DNA of 64,000 nucleotides from an uncultured Clostridia bacterium (GTDB lineage Bacteria; Bacillota; Clostridia; TANB77; CAG-508), in the NCBI GenBank assembly GCA_934155265.1, contig CAKPGU010000005.1:23189-87188 (forward strand), given 5' to 3'. Of the stretch, positions 17,655-26,059 are shown piece by piece (position 1 is the stretch's first letter; the number at the start of each line of letters is the position of its first letter). A program made the translations under genes and the position numbers. The notes beneath the pieces were generated by a model. It did not search any database. It saw nothing but the letters and a program-made list of their open reading frames with translations, and was not told the origin of the DNA.

Positions 17655-18224
17655 CGATGGTGCATTATTCTAGTCGTACTAGTTATTGCGAGGGTGGGGC
17701 TAAAAATCCACTAAAGGGCATACCGATGAAGCTCCTTGTTTGTGCGCGAAATGCCAGTTTTGTGTGTGAGTAGGGTAGATAGAAACCAGGGTATGGCATA
17801 ATGGCATATGCAGGATTCCCTTGTTTCGTTGAGGCTTAAATTTATAATTTGAGTAAAACCTATGGTGAGTGCCAAGACACGAAATACATAGAGTAGCCTG
17901 TCTTGAGTGAATGTATTGGGATTAATTTGTTAACTTAATTATGAAATTGCATTTGCAAAAAAGACTAGCAATAAAACATAGTATGTTAAGGAAAACTTCT
18001 AGAATGTTTGCTTTAAAAGAGAGGCATAGAAATCTGAGGATTAAGGTACGGATTTAAGTGGCGATCTAGTGTCTACTGTGATATGTAGATGTTCTTTTAA
18101 ATGGAAACAGCTATGTAGTAATATATAGTAAAGGATAGAGAAATTCAACTAGACCTAAACCGTAAAATTTACTCAGATTTTACCATCTTGATAATGTAAA
18201 AGATAAGAGCGACCAAAGGTCGCA
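17655..18224 (+). ncRNA. ole: Probable OLE (ornate, large, extremophilic) RNA
   Basis: About 570 nt with no sensible open frame, clearly higher in G than its surroundings, starting just after a promoter and ending in a hairpin (GCGACC-AAA-GGTCGC at 18209-18223). The sequence contains conserved-looking unpaired blocks (GGGTGGGGCTAAAAATCC, GTGTGAGTAGGGTAGATAG, GGTGAGTGCCAAGACACG) that match my memory of OLE RNA. Length (about 600 nt) and the gene just downstream, a ~176-residue four-span membrane protein, both fit the ole-oapA arrangement. OLE RNA forms a membrane-bound ribonucleoprotein linked to stress tolerance in Bacillus halodurans. The usual neighbours ispA and dxs are absent here. No covariance search was possible. 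Confidence 0.77.
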
Positions 18225-18251
18225 TTTTAAATAAGGAGAAGAAAGTAATAA

Positions 18252-18782
18252 ATGAGCAAAAATAAAGAAAAAGAACACTCGAAAATTAAATGGTTTATAG
18301 AAGTATTTATAATAACATTTGTATTATCTATATGTTTTTCTTATATATCAACATATGGAGTATCAAATTTAAATTTAGTATCATCAATAATTATATTAGT
18401 AGCTGTAATTGCAGTAGGTATAATATTTGATATAATAGGAGTTGCAGTTACAGTTGCAAAAGAACATGAATTTCATGCAAAGGCAACTAAAAAAGTAGAT
18501 GGAGCTAAAGCATCAATCAAATTGATAAAAAATTCAACTAAAGTTGCAAATATATGTGCAGATGTTATTGGTGACGTATGTGGAGTATTAAGTGGTGCAA
18601 TAAGTGCAATGATATCAGCAAAAATAATGGAAAAAACAGGAGCAAATTTACAATTTGTTATTAGTGCAATAGTAGCATCATTAACGGTTGGTGGAAAAGC
18701 ATTAGGAAAAGAACTTGCAAATAAAGAATCAACACAAATTGTTCACTTTGTTGGAATTATATTAAATAAAGTATATAAATAG
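18252..18782 (+). CDS. oapA: OapA-like OLE-associated integral membrane protein
   Basis: 176 residues with four probable membrane segments: about 13-35, 42-68, 98-122 and 134-152. A basic, His-containing loop (69-95, KEHEFHAKATKKVDGAKASI) lies between spans 2 and 3 and could bind RNA. Acidic residues sit within or at the edge of spans: FDIIGVA at 59-65 and DVIGD at 104-108, a D-x-x-x-D pattern. The gene starts 28 nt after the RNA hairpin, with AAGGAGAA upstream, exactly where oapA is expected after ole. The family name rests on this context plus the overall pattern. It is followed by a terminator overlapping the stop codon. Confidence 0.75.
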   Translation: MSKNKEKEHSKIKWFIEVFIITFVLSICFSYISTYGVSNLNLVSSIIILVAVIAVGIIFDIIGVAVTVAKEHEFHAKATKKVDGAKASIKLIKNSTKVANICADVIGDVCGVLSGAISAMISAKIMEKTGANLQFVISAIVASLTVGGKALGKELANKESTQIVHFVGIILNKVYK

Positions 18783-18805
18783 ATGCATTATGCATCTATT
18801 TTTTT
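18780..18805 (+). terminator. Terminator of the OLE-OapA unit
   Basis: TAGATGCA pairs with TGCATCTA around TTA, then a T run. The stem includes the oapA stop codon, and the T run overlaps the -35 box of the next promoter. Confidence 0.8.
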
Positions 18806-18832
18806 GACAAAATGATGTGAATGTGTTAAAAT
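18804..18832 (+). promoter_or_regulatory. Promoter for the GNAT-like gene
   Basis: TTGACA, 17 bases, TAAAAT. The TT of the -35 box belongs to the preceding terminator T run. Confidence 0.7.
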
Positions 18833-18891
18833 CTGCACAGTCGAATATAATTATATTTGACAACGTATTAATACCTAAAGAGGGTGAAAAA

Positions 18892-20193
18892 ATGGTAAAA
18901 GTAATTGAACTTACGAAAGAAAATGAAAAACAATACTTAGACCAAATTGTTGAATTAGAGCAAATAACATTGGAGGCAATGAAAAGAGAGGGAAGAGATG
19001 GTCAGTTATTTGCAACTGGAAAAGAAGATATATCAGAATATGTTCATTCAAATGAAAATAGTGTAATTGTTGCAGTAAATGAGAAAGGCAAAGTAGAGGC
19101 TGCTACATATATTACACAAGGACAAAAACCATTTACATATAATGATATAACAAAGTACTTTAAATATGGAGAAAAGTATGGGCAATATGTAAAATCACAA
19201 TATAAAAGTGAACAAGCATATAAAAAAGATATGCTAGAAATGTATCAAATAAAATTACAAGCATTTAAATATGCAAAAGACAGAGTATTAGCAGAACATC
19301 CAGAAAAAGCAGGAGTAAAAGAATGGCTTGAAGCAGAAATGAAAGAAAATGACTTTCATGAAAAAAGTGAGTTAAGAGAAAAAATTAATCAATATATGTC
19401 ACAATATATTACGGAAAATTATGATTTAGCTATTCAAAAAAAGTATGAACAATTTTATTGGATAAATGCAGAAGACATTTCAAAAGAGTTTGGAAAATCA
19501 GTAAATGAGCCAAATGAAAAAATTCAAGAATATGAAAGTTTTATGCAGGCAGAATATGAAGAAATATTGAAAAATAGTAAATTGAAAATATATGAAATAC
19601 CTGAATTTGAAACTGAGAAATATTATTCTGCAAATACAAATAATGCAGTTGAGTTGGATACATATATAACTTTGCCTAAAGACAGAAATTCAGGATTAGC
19701 AAGAATAATTGTATATGAAGGAATAAAAAAGCATATAGAAAAACATTTCAAAAATCCAGAAAATTCAGAAATATTTTTATGCTCAACATTGCACAGAGAT
19801 AATTTGTCGTCAAAATATGTATCAGAATTTTTTGGCTTAAAGGATAGTTTGTATGTAAATCGTAGAAAAGGTAGAGACAGAGAAGTACACATTGCTAAAA
19901 TACCAAGGGAACAAGCAATGGAATATTTAACATCAATGTCAGATAAATTAGCAGTATTATATGGATATAATCCACATAATAAACACATTTCACAAAGTAT
20001 GAAAAAGAAAATATTAGAAGAACAACTTAAGTACGAGGAAGATGAGCATAATAGATTAGTAAAAGCAAAAACAATAGATAAAAAATTTAATGGAATAAAT
20101 GTGAAATTTATAGATAGTAAATTAAGAAAAATAAAAAGATTGAAAGAACAAATACAAAAAATATCAAAAGATAAAAGTGAAGAGAAAAACTGA
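18892..20193 (+). CDS. Large GNAT-like protein of unknown substrate
   Basis: 433 residues from ATG 18892, which has AGAGGGTG upstream; the frame open from 18817 overlaps the promoter region. The N-terminal part (SVIVAVNEKGKVEAATYI) and the C-terminal part (GLARIIVYEGIKKHIEKHF, FLCSTLHRDNLSSKYVSEFFGL) look like the two halves of an acetyltransferase fold split by a ~190-residue, highly charged helical insertion. The last 60 residues are a basic coiled coil. I do not recognise a named family, and the acetyl-CoA loop is not obvious. It is probably co-transcribed with the M23-like gene 17 nt downstream. Confidence 0.6.
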   Translation: MVKVIELTKENEKQYLDQIVELEQITLEAMKREGRDGQLFATGKEDISEYVHSNENSVIVAVNEKGKVEAATYITQGQKPFTYNDITKYFKYGEKYGQYVKSQYKSEQAYKKDMLEMYQIKLQAFKYAKDRVLAEHPEKAGVKEWLEAEMKENDFHEKSELREKINQYMSQYITENYDLAIQKKYEQFYWINAEDISKEFGKSVNEPNEKIQEYESFMQAEYEEILKNSKLKIYEIPEFETEKYYSANTNNAVELDTYITLPKDRNSGLARIIVYEGIKKHIEKHFKNPENSEIFLCSTLHRDNLSSKYVSEFFGLKDSLYVNRRKGRDREVHIAKIPREQAMEYLTSMSDKLAVLYGYNPHNKHISQSMKKKILEEQLKYEEDEHNRLVKAKTIDKKFNGINVKFIDSKLRKIKRLKEQIQKISKDKSEEKN

Positions 20194-20210
20194 AAGGAAT
20201 GTGATTAATT

Positions 20211-20807
20211 ATGGATAGTAAATATATATGGCCAATAATGCCTAAATATAAAGTAGCAGAACATGATAAATATGGAATTAGAAAAAATCATTATGTATTA
20301 TTTAAGGAAAGAGCTCATTCGGGATTTGATATTACAGCAGATATTGGAACAGAAGTACATCCTATAATGTCTGGAACAGTATTGCTTGCTGAATTTGATG
20401 GAACTACAACAGAAGGATTTGATGCATTTAATGATGGATATGGAAATAAGGTAGAAATATTAAATGATGATGGAAGAAGAGTTGTTTATGGACATTTAAG
20501 AGAAATTTTAGTAAAACAAGGAGACAAGGTTACAACTGAAACAATAATAGGAAAAACAGGTTCAAGCGGAGGTTCAAGAGTTCCTCATCTTCATATAGAA
20601 ATTAGAAAAGAAAATACGGAGGAAACAGGATTAGCATATACAATTGATCCATTAGACATTTTGCCTAAGATAGATTTAAATAGCTTAACTAAAGAGTTTA
20701 CATTAGAACCTTATGCATCATTATGGAGAAAGTTAACATCAAGTGAACCTTGGAATTTTTCAAAAGAAGATATTCCATATTCAGAAGATAAAAATTATAT
20801 AAGATAA
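20211..20807 (+). CDS. M23 (LytM-type) peptidase-fold protein, cytoplasmic form
   Basis: 198 residues. Peptidase M23 core with HSGFDITADIGTEVHPIMSG (metal His and Asp), VVYGHLREI and HLHIEIRK (the HxH motif), so all metal-binding positions appear present. There is no signal peptide or transmembrane segment, unusual for a family that normally cuts cell-wall peptides outside the cell. The C-terminal 45 residues (SLTKEFTLEPYASLWRKL) are not part of the M23 fold. Operon with the GNAT-like gene; how it would reach the wall, if it does, is unclear. Confidence 0.8.
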   Translation: MDSKYIWPIMPKYKVAEHDKYGIRKNHYVLFKERAHSGFDITADIGTEVHPIMSGTVLLAEFDGTTTEGFDAFNDGYGNKVEILNDDGRRVVYGHLREILVKQGDKVTTETIIGKTGSSGGSRVPHLHIEIRKENTEETGLAYTIDPLDILPKIDLNSLTKEFTLEPYASLWRKLTSSEPWNFSKEDIPYSEDKNYIR

Positions 20808-20824
20808 AAGTGTACATAAAAAGG

Positions 20825-20853
20825 TTGCGAAAAATGTAAAAATATGGTATAAT
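20825..20853 (+). promoter_or_regulatory. Promoter for the gene at 20916
   Basis: TTGCGA, 17 bases, TATAAT. The leader contains the small inverted repeat CACGA/TCGTG. Confidence 0.6.
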
Positions 20854-20915
20854 ATGGATAGTAACTTGTTGAGAAATCACGAGAAGTATCGTGAAGAAAG
20901 AAAAGGAGAAGAAAC

Positions 20916-21275
20916 ATGAAGACAAAAACAAAAAAATTGATGGAGTCTATTATCCGGACGATATGGGCAATAGGAATCTTATTGATAGGAACGGAATGTT
21001 TCCTAATGGCAATCAATTGGCATGCTCATATGCCAATTGATAATGTGAGTGTTGTGCTCACATTGGCCTTATATTTTGAGGCTTTGGTGTTAATACCATA
21101 TGGAATATATATGATTTCACCAATATATGTTAGTGAATTTGTTCATAAATTTGCTAATAGAATTATTGATAAAGTCACTATCAACAAAGATTATGACTAT
21201 GAATACGGAAAAGAAATTGCAGAAAAAAAGTTTCAAAATAAACTTTTTAGACTGAAAAAAAAGTATCTGTGGTAA
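20916..21275 (+). CDS. Hypothetical two-span membrane protein
   Basis: 119 residues, not recognised. Two hydrophobic segments (about 12-33 and 45-68), with a basic N-terminus and a charged C-terminal tail of about 45 residues rich in Lys, Tyr and Asp. AAAGGAG lies 8 nt before the ATG. Own promoter and a strong terminator shared with ruvA, so it stands alone. Confidence 0.7.
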   Translation: MKTKTKKLMESIIRTIWAIGILLIGTECFLMAINWHAHMPIDNVSVVLTLALYFEALVLIPYGIYMISPIYVSEFVHKFANRIIDKVTINKDYDYEYGKEIAEKKFQNKLFRLKKKYLW

Positions 21276-21283
21276 ATGTTTTT

Positions 21284-21314
21284 AAGAGGCAAAATTCATT
21301 GAATTTTGCCTCTT
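21284..21314. terminator. Bidirectional terminator between the 20916 gene and ruvA
   Basis: A 15-bp perfect stem, AAGAGGCAAAATTCA with its complement around a single-base centre, with T-rich flanks on the plus strand. Confidence 0.8.
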
Positions 21315-21327
21315 CTCTTTATATAAA

Positions 21328-21927
21328 TTATTTGGATAATAAAATCAAGCCTTTTTTGATTAAATCTTCAACAGACAAAGTTTCAACTGCAAGATGTTCA
21401 AATGCTTTTTCAATATCTTTTCTTGAATATCCAAGAACCATAAGTCCTGAAATAGCTTCTTGCACAGTTTCATTAACTTTTGCAGATTTAAGTTTAGACT
21501 GTTCAATTTGTTCTTCGTTTTGGTCTGCTTTTAATTTATCTTTTAATTCTAAAATAATTCTTTGAGCTGATTTAGTGCCAATTCCAGGAATTTGAGTAAG
21601 TAATTTTATATTATTAGAAATTACTGCAATTGCAAAATCAGATGGTTCAATACAAGAAAGCATTGCTAAAGCACTTTTAGCACCAACACCACTAACAGAC
21701 AAAAGTAGTTCAAACATTCTAAGTTCTTCTTGAGTTCTAAAACCAAATATACTGATATCGTCTTCTCTAACTCTATAATATGTAAAAACCTTAATATTTT
21801 CTCCTATTTCTCCAAGTTCATTTATAGCAGTTTCAGACATGAAAATTTTATATCCTAATCCACCAACATCTATAACAATGTAATTTTTAAATTTCATTTC
21901 TAAAGAGCCTTTTATATATGCAAACAT
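21328..21927 (-). CDS. ruvA: Holliday junction branch migration complex subunit RuvA
   Basis: Tetrameric Holliday-junction binder that loads the RuvB motor. 199 residues, normal length: N-terminal OB domain (about 1-63, MFAYIKGSLEMKFKNYIVID), helix-hairpin-helix domain with GVGAKSALAML and PGIGTKSAQRII, an acidic linker and a C-terminal domain (about 150-199) that contacts RuvB. It lies 25 nt downstream of rarA; ruvB, its normal partner gene, is not in the window. Confidence 0.94.
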   Translation of the reverse strand: MFAYIKGSLEMKFKNYIVIDVGGLGYKIFMSETAINELGEIGENIKVFTYYRVREDDISIFGFRTQEELRMFELLLSVSGVGAKSALAMLSCIEPSDFAIAVISNNIKLLTQIPGIGTKSAQRIILELKDKLKADQNEEQIEQSKLKSAKVNETVQEAISGLMVLGYSRKDIEKAFEHLAVETLSVEDLIKKGLILLSK

Positions 21928-21952
21928 TTTATAATCATCCTTTCATAAATAT

Positions 21953-23197
21953 TTAAATCTTTATATTTTCATCTTTTATATAATATTTTGTTCCTAACAT
22001 TTTATCAGGTAAATATTGTTGTTCAACCCAATGACCTGGAAAGTCATGTGGATATAAATATCCTTCATTATATCCAAGTTCTCTCATTTTTTCTATAGGG
22101 GCATTACGTATATGCATAGGGATTTCACCAGTATCTTTATTTGCAACATCTTCAAGAGCTTTATTTATACCTAAATATGTTGCATTTGATTTTTTACAAT
22201 TAGCAACGTAAACAGCAGCTTCCGCAAGTATAATTCGTGCTTCAGGCATACCTACCATATGTACAGCTTGCATCGCAGATGTTGCAATAACAAGTGCTTG
22301 CGAATCTGCTAATCCTACATCTTCAGAAGCACAAATAACAATTCTTCTTGCTAAAAATACAGGATCTTCACCACCATTTAAAGCACGAGCTAAATAAAAC
22401 AGTACTGCATCAGGGTCTGACCCCCTCATTGATTTTATAAATGCACTTATATTATCATAATGTGTATCACCATTTTTATCAAATATAGCTTTCCTATTTT
22501 GGACACTATTTTTTATGACTTCATCAGTTATATGTACATATCCATCAGAATCCATATTCGTAGTTAATACAGCAATTTCAAGGCCATTTAAAGCTGTTCT
22601 TACATCTCCATTTGCAATATCTGCTATTTTTCTTAAAGTGCTATCTTCAATTTTTATATTATATTCTCCAAGTCCATCTTTACTAATTAAAGAACGTTTT
22701 AAAATATTGTAGATATTTTGTTCTGTTAATGGATTTAATTTAATAACCATTGATCTTGAAATTAAAGCTTTATTAACTTCAAAATATGGGTTTTCAGTTG
22801 TTGCACCAATTAGAATTATTGTGCCATTTTCTACAAATGGAAGTAATGCATCTTGTTGTAATTTATTAAATCTATGAATTTCATCTATAAATAAAATACT
22901 TTTTCCTGCTGGGTTCATCATAAAATTTTTTGTTTCTTCAACTATTTTTTTTATATCAGCAACACCTGCTGTTACAGCATTTATTTTATAAAATTTGTAT
23001 TTTGTTGTTTCACTTATTACTTTTGCAAGAGATGTTTTTCCACATCCTGGAGGGCCAAATAATATTATACTTGATAGTCTGTCTGCTTTAATTGTTCTAT
23101 ATAATATTTTTCCAGGTCCAATTACATGTTCTTGTCCTTCATATTCTTCTAAAGTTTTTGGCCTCATTCTATATGCTAGCGGCTCTGCTTGATTCAT
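21953..23197 (-). CDS. rarA: Replication-associated recombination protein RarA (MgsA)
   Basis: AAA+ ATPase that acts at stalled replication forks. 414 residues. N-terminal PLAYRMRPKTLEEYEGQEHVIG is the family opening; Walker A GPPGCGKTSLAK about 46-57, Walker B ILFIDEIHRF near 100, sensor 1 GATTENPYFEV near 130, and the C-terminal tetramerisation domain with MRGSDPDAVLFYLARAL and the terminal GHWVEQQYLP. GAAGGAG lies 7 nt from the ATG. It forms an operon with ruvA, preceded by a heavily structured leader. Confidence 0.95.
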   Translation of the reverse strand: MNQAEPLAYRMRPKTLEEYEGQEHVIGPGKILYRTIKADRLSSIILFGPPGCGKTSLAKVISETTKYKFYKINAVTAGVADIKKIVEETKNFMMNPAGKSILFIDEIHRFNKLQQDALLPFVENGTIILIGATTENPYFEVNKALISRSMVIKLNPLTEQNIYNILKRSLISKDGLGEYNIKIEDSTLRKIADIANGDVRTALNGLEIAVLTTNMDSDGYVHITDEVIKNSVQNRKAIFDKNGDTHYDNISAFIKSMRGSDPDAVLFYLARALNGGEDPVFLARRIVICASEDVGLADSQALVIATSAMQAVHMVGMPEARIILAEAAVYVANCKKSNATYLGINKALEDVANKDTGEIPMHIRNAPIEKMRELGYNEGYLYPHDFPGHWVEQQYLPDKMLGTKYYIKDENIKI

Positions 23198-23550
23198 ATA
23201 TATCTCCTTCTTTTTTATATACTAGGAAAGTTCTTTGAACTTCCTAGTATATAAAAGCTATAATCGCTAGCCCTTTGAGATTTTCTCCTTTTAGTCGAAA
23301 ACTCAAATCGGGCGAGAACAAAGGGCGACTACGTCGCTTTGTTCTACATGGTTCATATTATAAAATTTATTTTTTTAAAAGTCAAGTTTTTCCAAACATT
23401 TTTTTGCGTTTGAATACTATTTATGAATGTGGATAAAATATTAAAAAAGTAAATGTGGATGGTTCTTTTTTGTCAAGAAATTATAATATTTATATAAATT
23501 ATATCTAGAGTAAAAAAAGAACCGACCCCATTTTAAACAGGAGATAATAA
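23198..23550. other. Intergenic region with two structured blocks upstream of rarA
   Basis: 353 bases without a gene. Near rarA is a 17-bp inverted repeat (23216-23253, arms TATATACTAGGAA-GTTC, one bulge) just ahead of the ribosome binding site. Beyond it, 23258-23350 reads on the minus strand as two hairpins: GAACAAA-GCGAC with GTCGC-CC-TTTGTTC, and GCCC-TTTGAG with CTCAAA-GGGC. This GC-richer block stands out from its surroundings and may be an RNA leader of rarA-ruvA or a mobile palindrome. The rest is A+T-rich; near 23523 lies the leader of the gene at 23551. Confidence 0.6.
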
Positions 23551-23898
23551 ATGATAAAGAAAATAATTTTAGGATTAATAGCAGGAATAATTTGTGGACT
23601 GTTTGGAACAGGAGGAGGAATGATACTTGTACCAGCATTTATATATATGCTAAAAATAGAACCTAAAAAAGCAAGAGCAACATCATTATTGTGTATGCTA
23701 GTAATGGTAATTGTTAGTAGTATTTTTTATTATAAAAATAAGTACATAGACTGGAAGATTGGTGTATTATGTGCAATAGGAGGAATTGTAGGGGGATATT
23801 TAGGTGCAAAAATTTTGAAAAAAGTACCAGATTATGTACTTAAAATAGCCTTTACGATTTTCATAGCATATTATTCTTTTAGAATGTTATTTTTGTAA
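23551..23898 (+). CDS. TauE/SafE permease, N-terminal half protein
   Basis: 115 residues, about half of a standard TauE/SafE anion or sulfonate exporter. Hydrophobic segments near 5-30, 42-60, 68-88 and 95-113, with the family glycine motif GLFGTGGGMILVP. The next gene, 24 nt downstream with its own ribosome binding site, encodes the other half with the same motif. The stop codon is real in this reading, since each half has a start and a ribosome binding site. The two probably assemble as a heterodimer. The substrate is unknown. Confidence 0.85.
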   Translation: MIKKIILGLIAGIICGLFGTGGGMILVPAFIYMLKIEPKKARATSLLCMLVMVIVSSIFYYKNKYIDWKIGVLCAIGGIVGGYLGAKILKKVPDYVLKIAFTIFIAYYSFRMLFL

Positions 23899-23922
23899 TA
23901 TTTAATTATAAAGGAGAAAGCC

Positions 23923-24312
23923 ATGTCACAAGTATTAATAGGAGTATTTTCAGGAATATTTAGTGGAATTGGAATGGGTGGAGGAACAATATTAATATTT
24001 CTACTTACTACATTTATTGGTTTAGAACAACATATAGCACAAGCAACAAACTTAATATATTTTATTCCAACAGCAATTTCAGCAATAATTGTTAATTTTA
24101 AAAATAAAAATATAGATACAAAACTAGCAATATTTGTGTCTATTGGAGGAGCATTGGGAGCGATAATAGGAGCAAATATTTCTGTTAATATTGATGTACA
24201 AAAATTGAGAAAATTATTCGGGATTTTTTTGCTAACAATTGTTATTCATGAAATATATACATTATTTAAAGAGTATAAATTACACAAAAAAAGTAATACT
24301 AAAATTAGTTAA
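23923..24312 (+). CDS. TauE/SafE permease, C-terminal half protein
   Basis: 129 residues with four hydrophobic segments and the repeat motif GIGMGGGTILIFLL, equivalent to the GLFGTGGGMILVP of the upstream half. AAGGAGAAAGCC precedes the ATG. The basic tail (KEYKLHKKSNTK) suggests a cytoplasmic C-terminus. Together the two halves make one ~245-residue permease, the usual size of the family. Confidence 0.85.
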   Translation: MSQVLIGVFSGIFSGIGMGGGTILIFLLTTFIGLEQHIAQATNLIYFIPTAISAIIVNFKNKNIDTKLAIFVSIGGALGAIIGANISVNIDVQKLRKLFGIFLLTIVIHEIYTLFKEYKLHKKSNTKIS

Positions 24313-24379
24313 AGATTATAATTGAAAAATTTAGATATATTAGAAAGTATTTATTTTAATTTTATGAAGGGAGAAAAAA

Positions 24380-24523
24380 ATGAATATGAAATTTGTAAAA
24401 GGTTTAGTTGTTGGGGGACTAATAACTACAAGTGTTATGATGATTTGGAATGATAATGATATGAATACAAAAAAGATGGCTAAAACAGGAAAAAAATGGG
24501 CTAAAAAAATGGGAATAATGTAA
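24380..24523 (+). CDS. Small YtxH-like membrane protein
   Basis: 47 residues, too short for most gene callers. One glycine-containing hydrophobic segment (about 4-22, VKGLVVGGLITTSVMMIW), then a basic Lys-rich tail. AAGGGAG lies 6-7 nt before the ATG, and a terminator follows directly. The form is that of small YtxH-like proteins; function unknown. Confidence 0.7.
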   Translation: MNMKFVKGLVVGGLITTSVMMIWNDNDMNTKKMAKTGKKWAKKMGIM

Positions 24524-24530
24524 AAAATTT

Positions 24531-24558
24531 AAGAGGGAATCCAATTGAGATCCCTCTT
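24531..24558. terminator. Terminator between the small membrane protein and the next convergent gene
   Basis: AAGAGGGAT pairs with ATCCCTCTT around a short loop, then TTATT; it can serve both directions. Confidence 0.7.
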
Positions 24559-24564
24559 TATTGA

Positions 24565-25032
24565 TTAGTCTTCTTTAAGTTCTAGTGTAAGTTTACTATC
24601 ATCATTGCATCTGTCACATTTATCATGTTCACAATCACATTTATGATCACAATCAAGATCTATGCCTTTTAAGCAATTAAGGTCTTTACGTGTTTTTACA
24701 CATATTTTAATGTGTTTAACATCATCTTTCCAAATTTGAATAGCATATTTTTTATCTGCACAAAGAGGACCGAAAACGAATTCTCCTTCTTTATCAGTAA
24801 AAGTATGAGAAACAGGTTTTATTTCTTTTTTACCATATTTAAATTCAACTTCTACTAGTTTTACAACAGCATCTCTAACAGGTTCTTTAAAATTATCTCT
24901 AACAACTCCAAAAATGACATTTCTACGGTCATTTGCAAGAGTAATATCTAAATCAAATTGCTTACCATCAGCAATGAATCCATCAACATCAACTATTGGA
25001 TGCATATCAGGTCTTTTTTCATTCATTTCCAT
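24565..25032 (-). CDS. Carboxypeptidase-regulatory-like (beta-sandwich) protein with Cys/His-rich tail
   Basis: 155 residues from ATG 25032, which has GAAAGGAAG upstream; the frame open to 25170 has no ribosome binding site. Residues about 20-110 form a prealbumin-like beta sandwich (VIFGVVRDNFKEPVRDAVVKLVEVE, HTFTDKEGEFVFGPL). The C-terminal tail carries an alternating metal-binding-like cluster DCDHKCDCEHDKCDRC. Such sandwich domains occur in clostridial surface or spore-layer proteins, but there is no signal peptide, which would fit a spore coat protein made in the mother cell. That role is inference. Confidence 0.65.
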   Translation of the reverse strand: MEMNEKRPDMHPIVDVDGFIADGKQFDLDITLANDRRNVIFGVVRDNFKEPVRDAVVKLVEVEFKYGKKEIKPVSHTFTDKEGEFVFGPLCADKKYAIQIWKDDVKHIKICVKTRKDLNCLKGIDLDCDHKCDCEHDKCDRCNDDSKLTLELKED

Positions 25033-25205
25033 ATTTAAAACTTCCTTTCTTCTGGCACATGCCAAGATTAATATATAATATGAAAAAAATATAAAATTGT
25101 TAAAATTGTGTAGATTATTTACCATATATAGTATATAATATTTTAAATTTTGGTTTATAGATAAAACCATATAAAAATCTAAATACTATATAAGGAAAAT
25201 TAAAA

Positions 25206-26009
25206 ATGAAAAAAAAAGCAATAGGGATATTTGACTCCGGAGTTGGAGGATTAACAGTTTTTAAAGAAATAAGATTAAAATTACCAAACGAAAATGTTAT
25301 ATATTTAGGAGATACAAAAAATTTTCCATATGGGAACAAACAAAAAGAAGAAATAATTAAATATGCAATACAAAATGTAGAAATATTGTTACAAAAAAAT
25401 GTAAAAGTTATAGTAGTAGCTTGTGGTACAGCAACTAGTCAAGCACTTGATATAATAAAAGAAAAATTTGATATTCCAATAATAGGTATTATAGATCCAA
25501 CTGTTGAGTACATAAAAAATCAAGAGTATAAGGAAATAGGAGTAATAGCAACAGAAGGAACAATAAGAAGCGGAGCATGGGAAGAGAGGTTAATACAAGA
25601 AATTCCCAACATAAAAGTGGTAAACAAAGCATGTCCAATGCTTGCTACAATTGCTGAAAGAGGGGAAGCAAGAAGCAAACAGGGAAGAAAAGTACTAAAA
25701 GAATATATGAGACCATTTAAAGAAAAAAATATTAATAAGATAATTTTAGGGTGTACACATTATCCAATATATGAAGAAATAATAAGAGAAGAATTAGAAT
25801 ATAATGTAGAGCTAATTAATACAGGGACAACAGTAGCAAATTATTTGGTAAAATATTTAAAGGAAAATGAGTTAGAAAATAAAGGTATGATGGAAGAAGA
25901 AAAAATATATTTAACAAAGCCAGAAAAAGAATTTAAAGAAATTGCAAAAAATATAATGAATGTTGATGTTGAAATAAATCAATTAGATAAAACCTTGACA
26001 TACATATAA
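25206..26009 (+). CDS. murI: Glutamate racemase
   Basis: Makes D-glutamate for peptidoglycan. 267 residues, normal length. The two catalytic cysteines are in place: Cys73 in VVACGTATS and Cys183 in LGCTHYP. N-terminal IGIFDSGVGGLTV and YLGDTKNFPYG are family signatures. It lies upstream of sigH, with 50 nt between them, in a plus-strand unit. Confidence 0.96.
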   Translation: MKKKAIGIFDSGVGGLTVFKEIRLKLPNENVIYLGDTKNFPYGNKQKEEIIKYAIQNVEILLQKNVKVIVVACGTATSQALDIIKEKFDIPIIGIIDPTVEYIKNQEYKEIGVIATEGTIRSGAWEERLIQEIPNIKVVNKACPMLATIAERGEARSKQGRKVLKEYMRPFKEKNINKIILGCTHYPIYEEIIREELEYNVELINTGTTVANYLVKYLKENELENKGMMEEEKIYLTKPEKEFKEIAKNIMNVDVEINQLDKTLTYI

Positions 26010-26059
26010 TTTGCGTATATAATACCGATATAGATTTATTAGGAGGACAAGACATAATA

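Noticed and set aside
17640..18240. Group II intron or other large RNA in place of OLE
   Set aside because: No reverse transcriptase frame, no recognisable domain V or intron ends, and the four-span protein directly downstream fits OapA. Kept as an alternative only.
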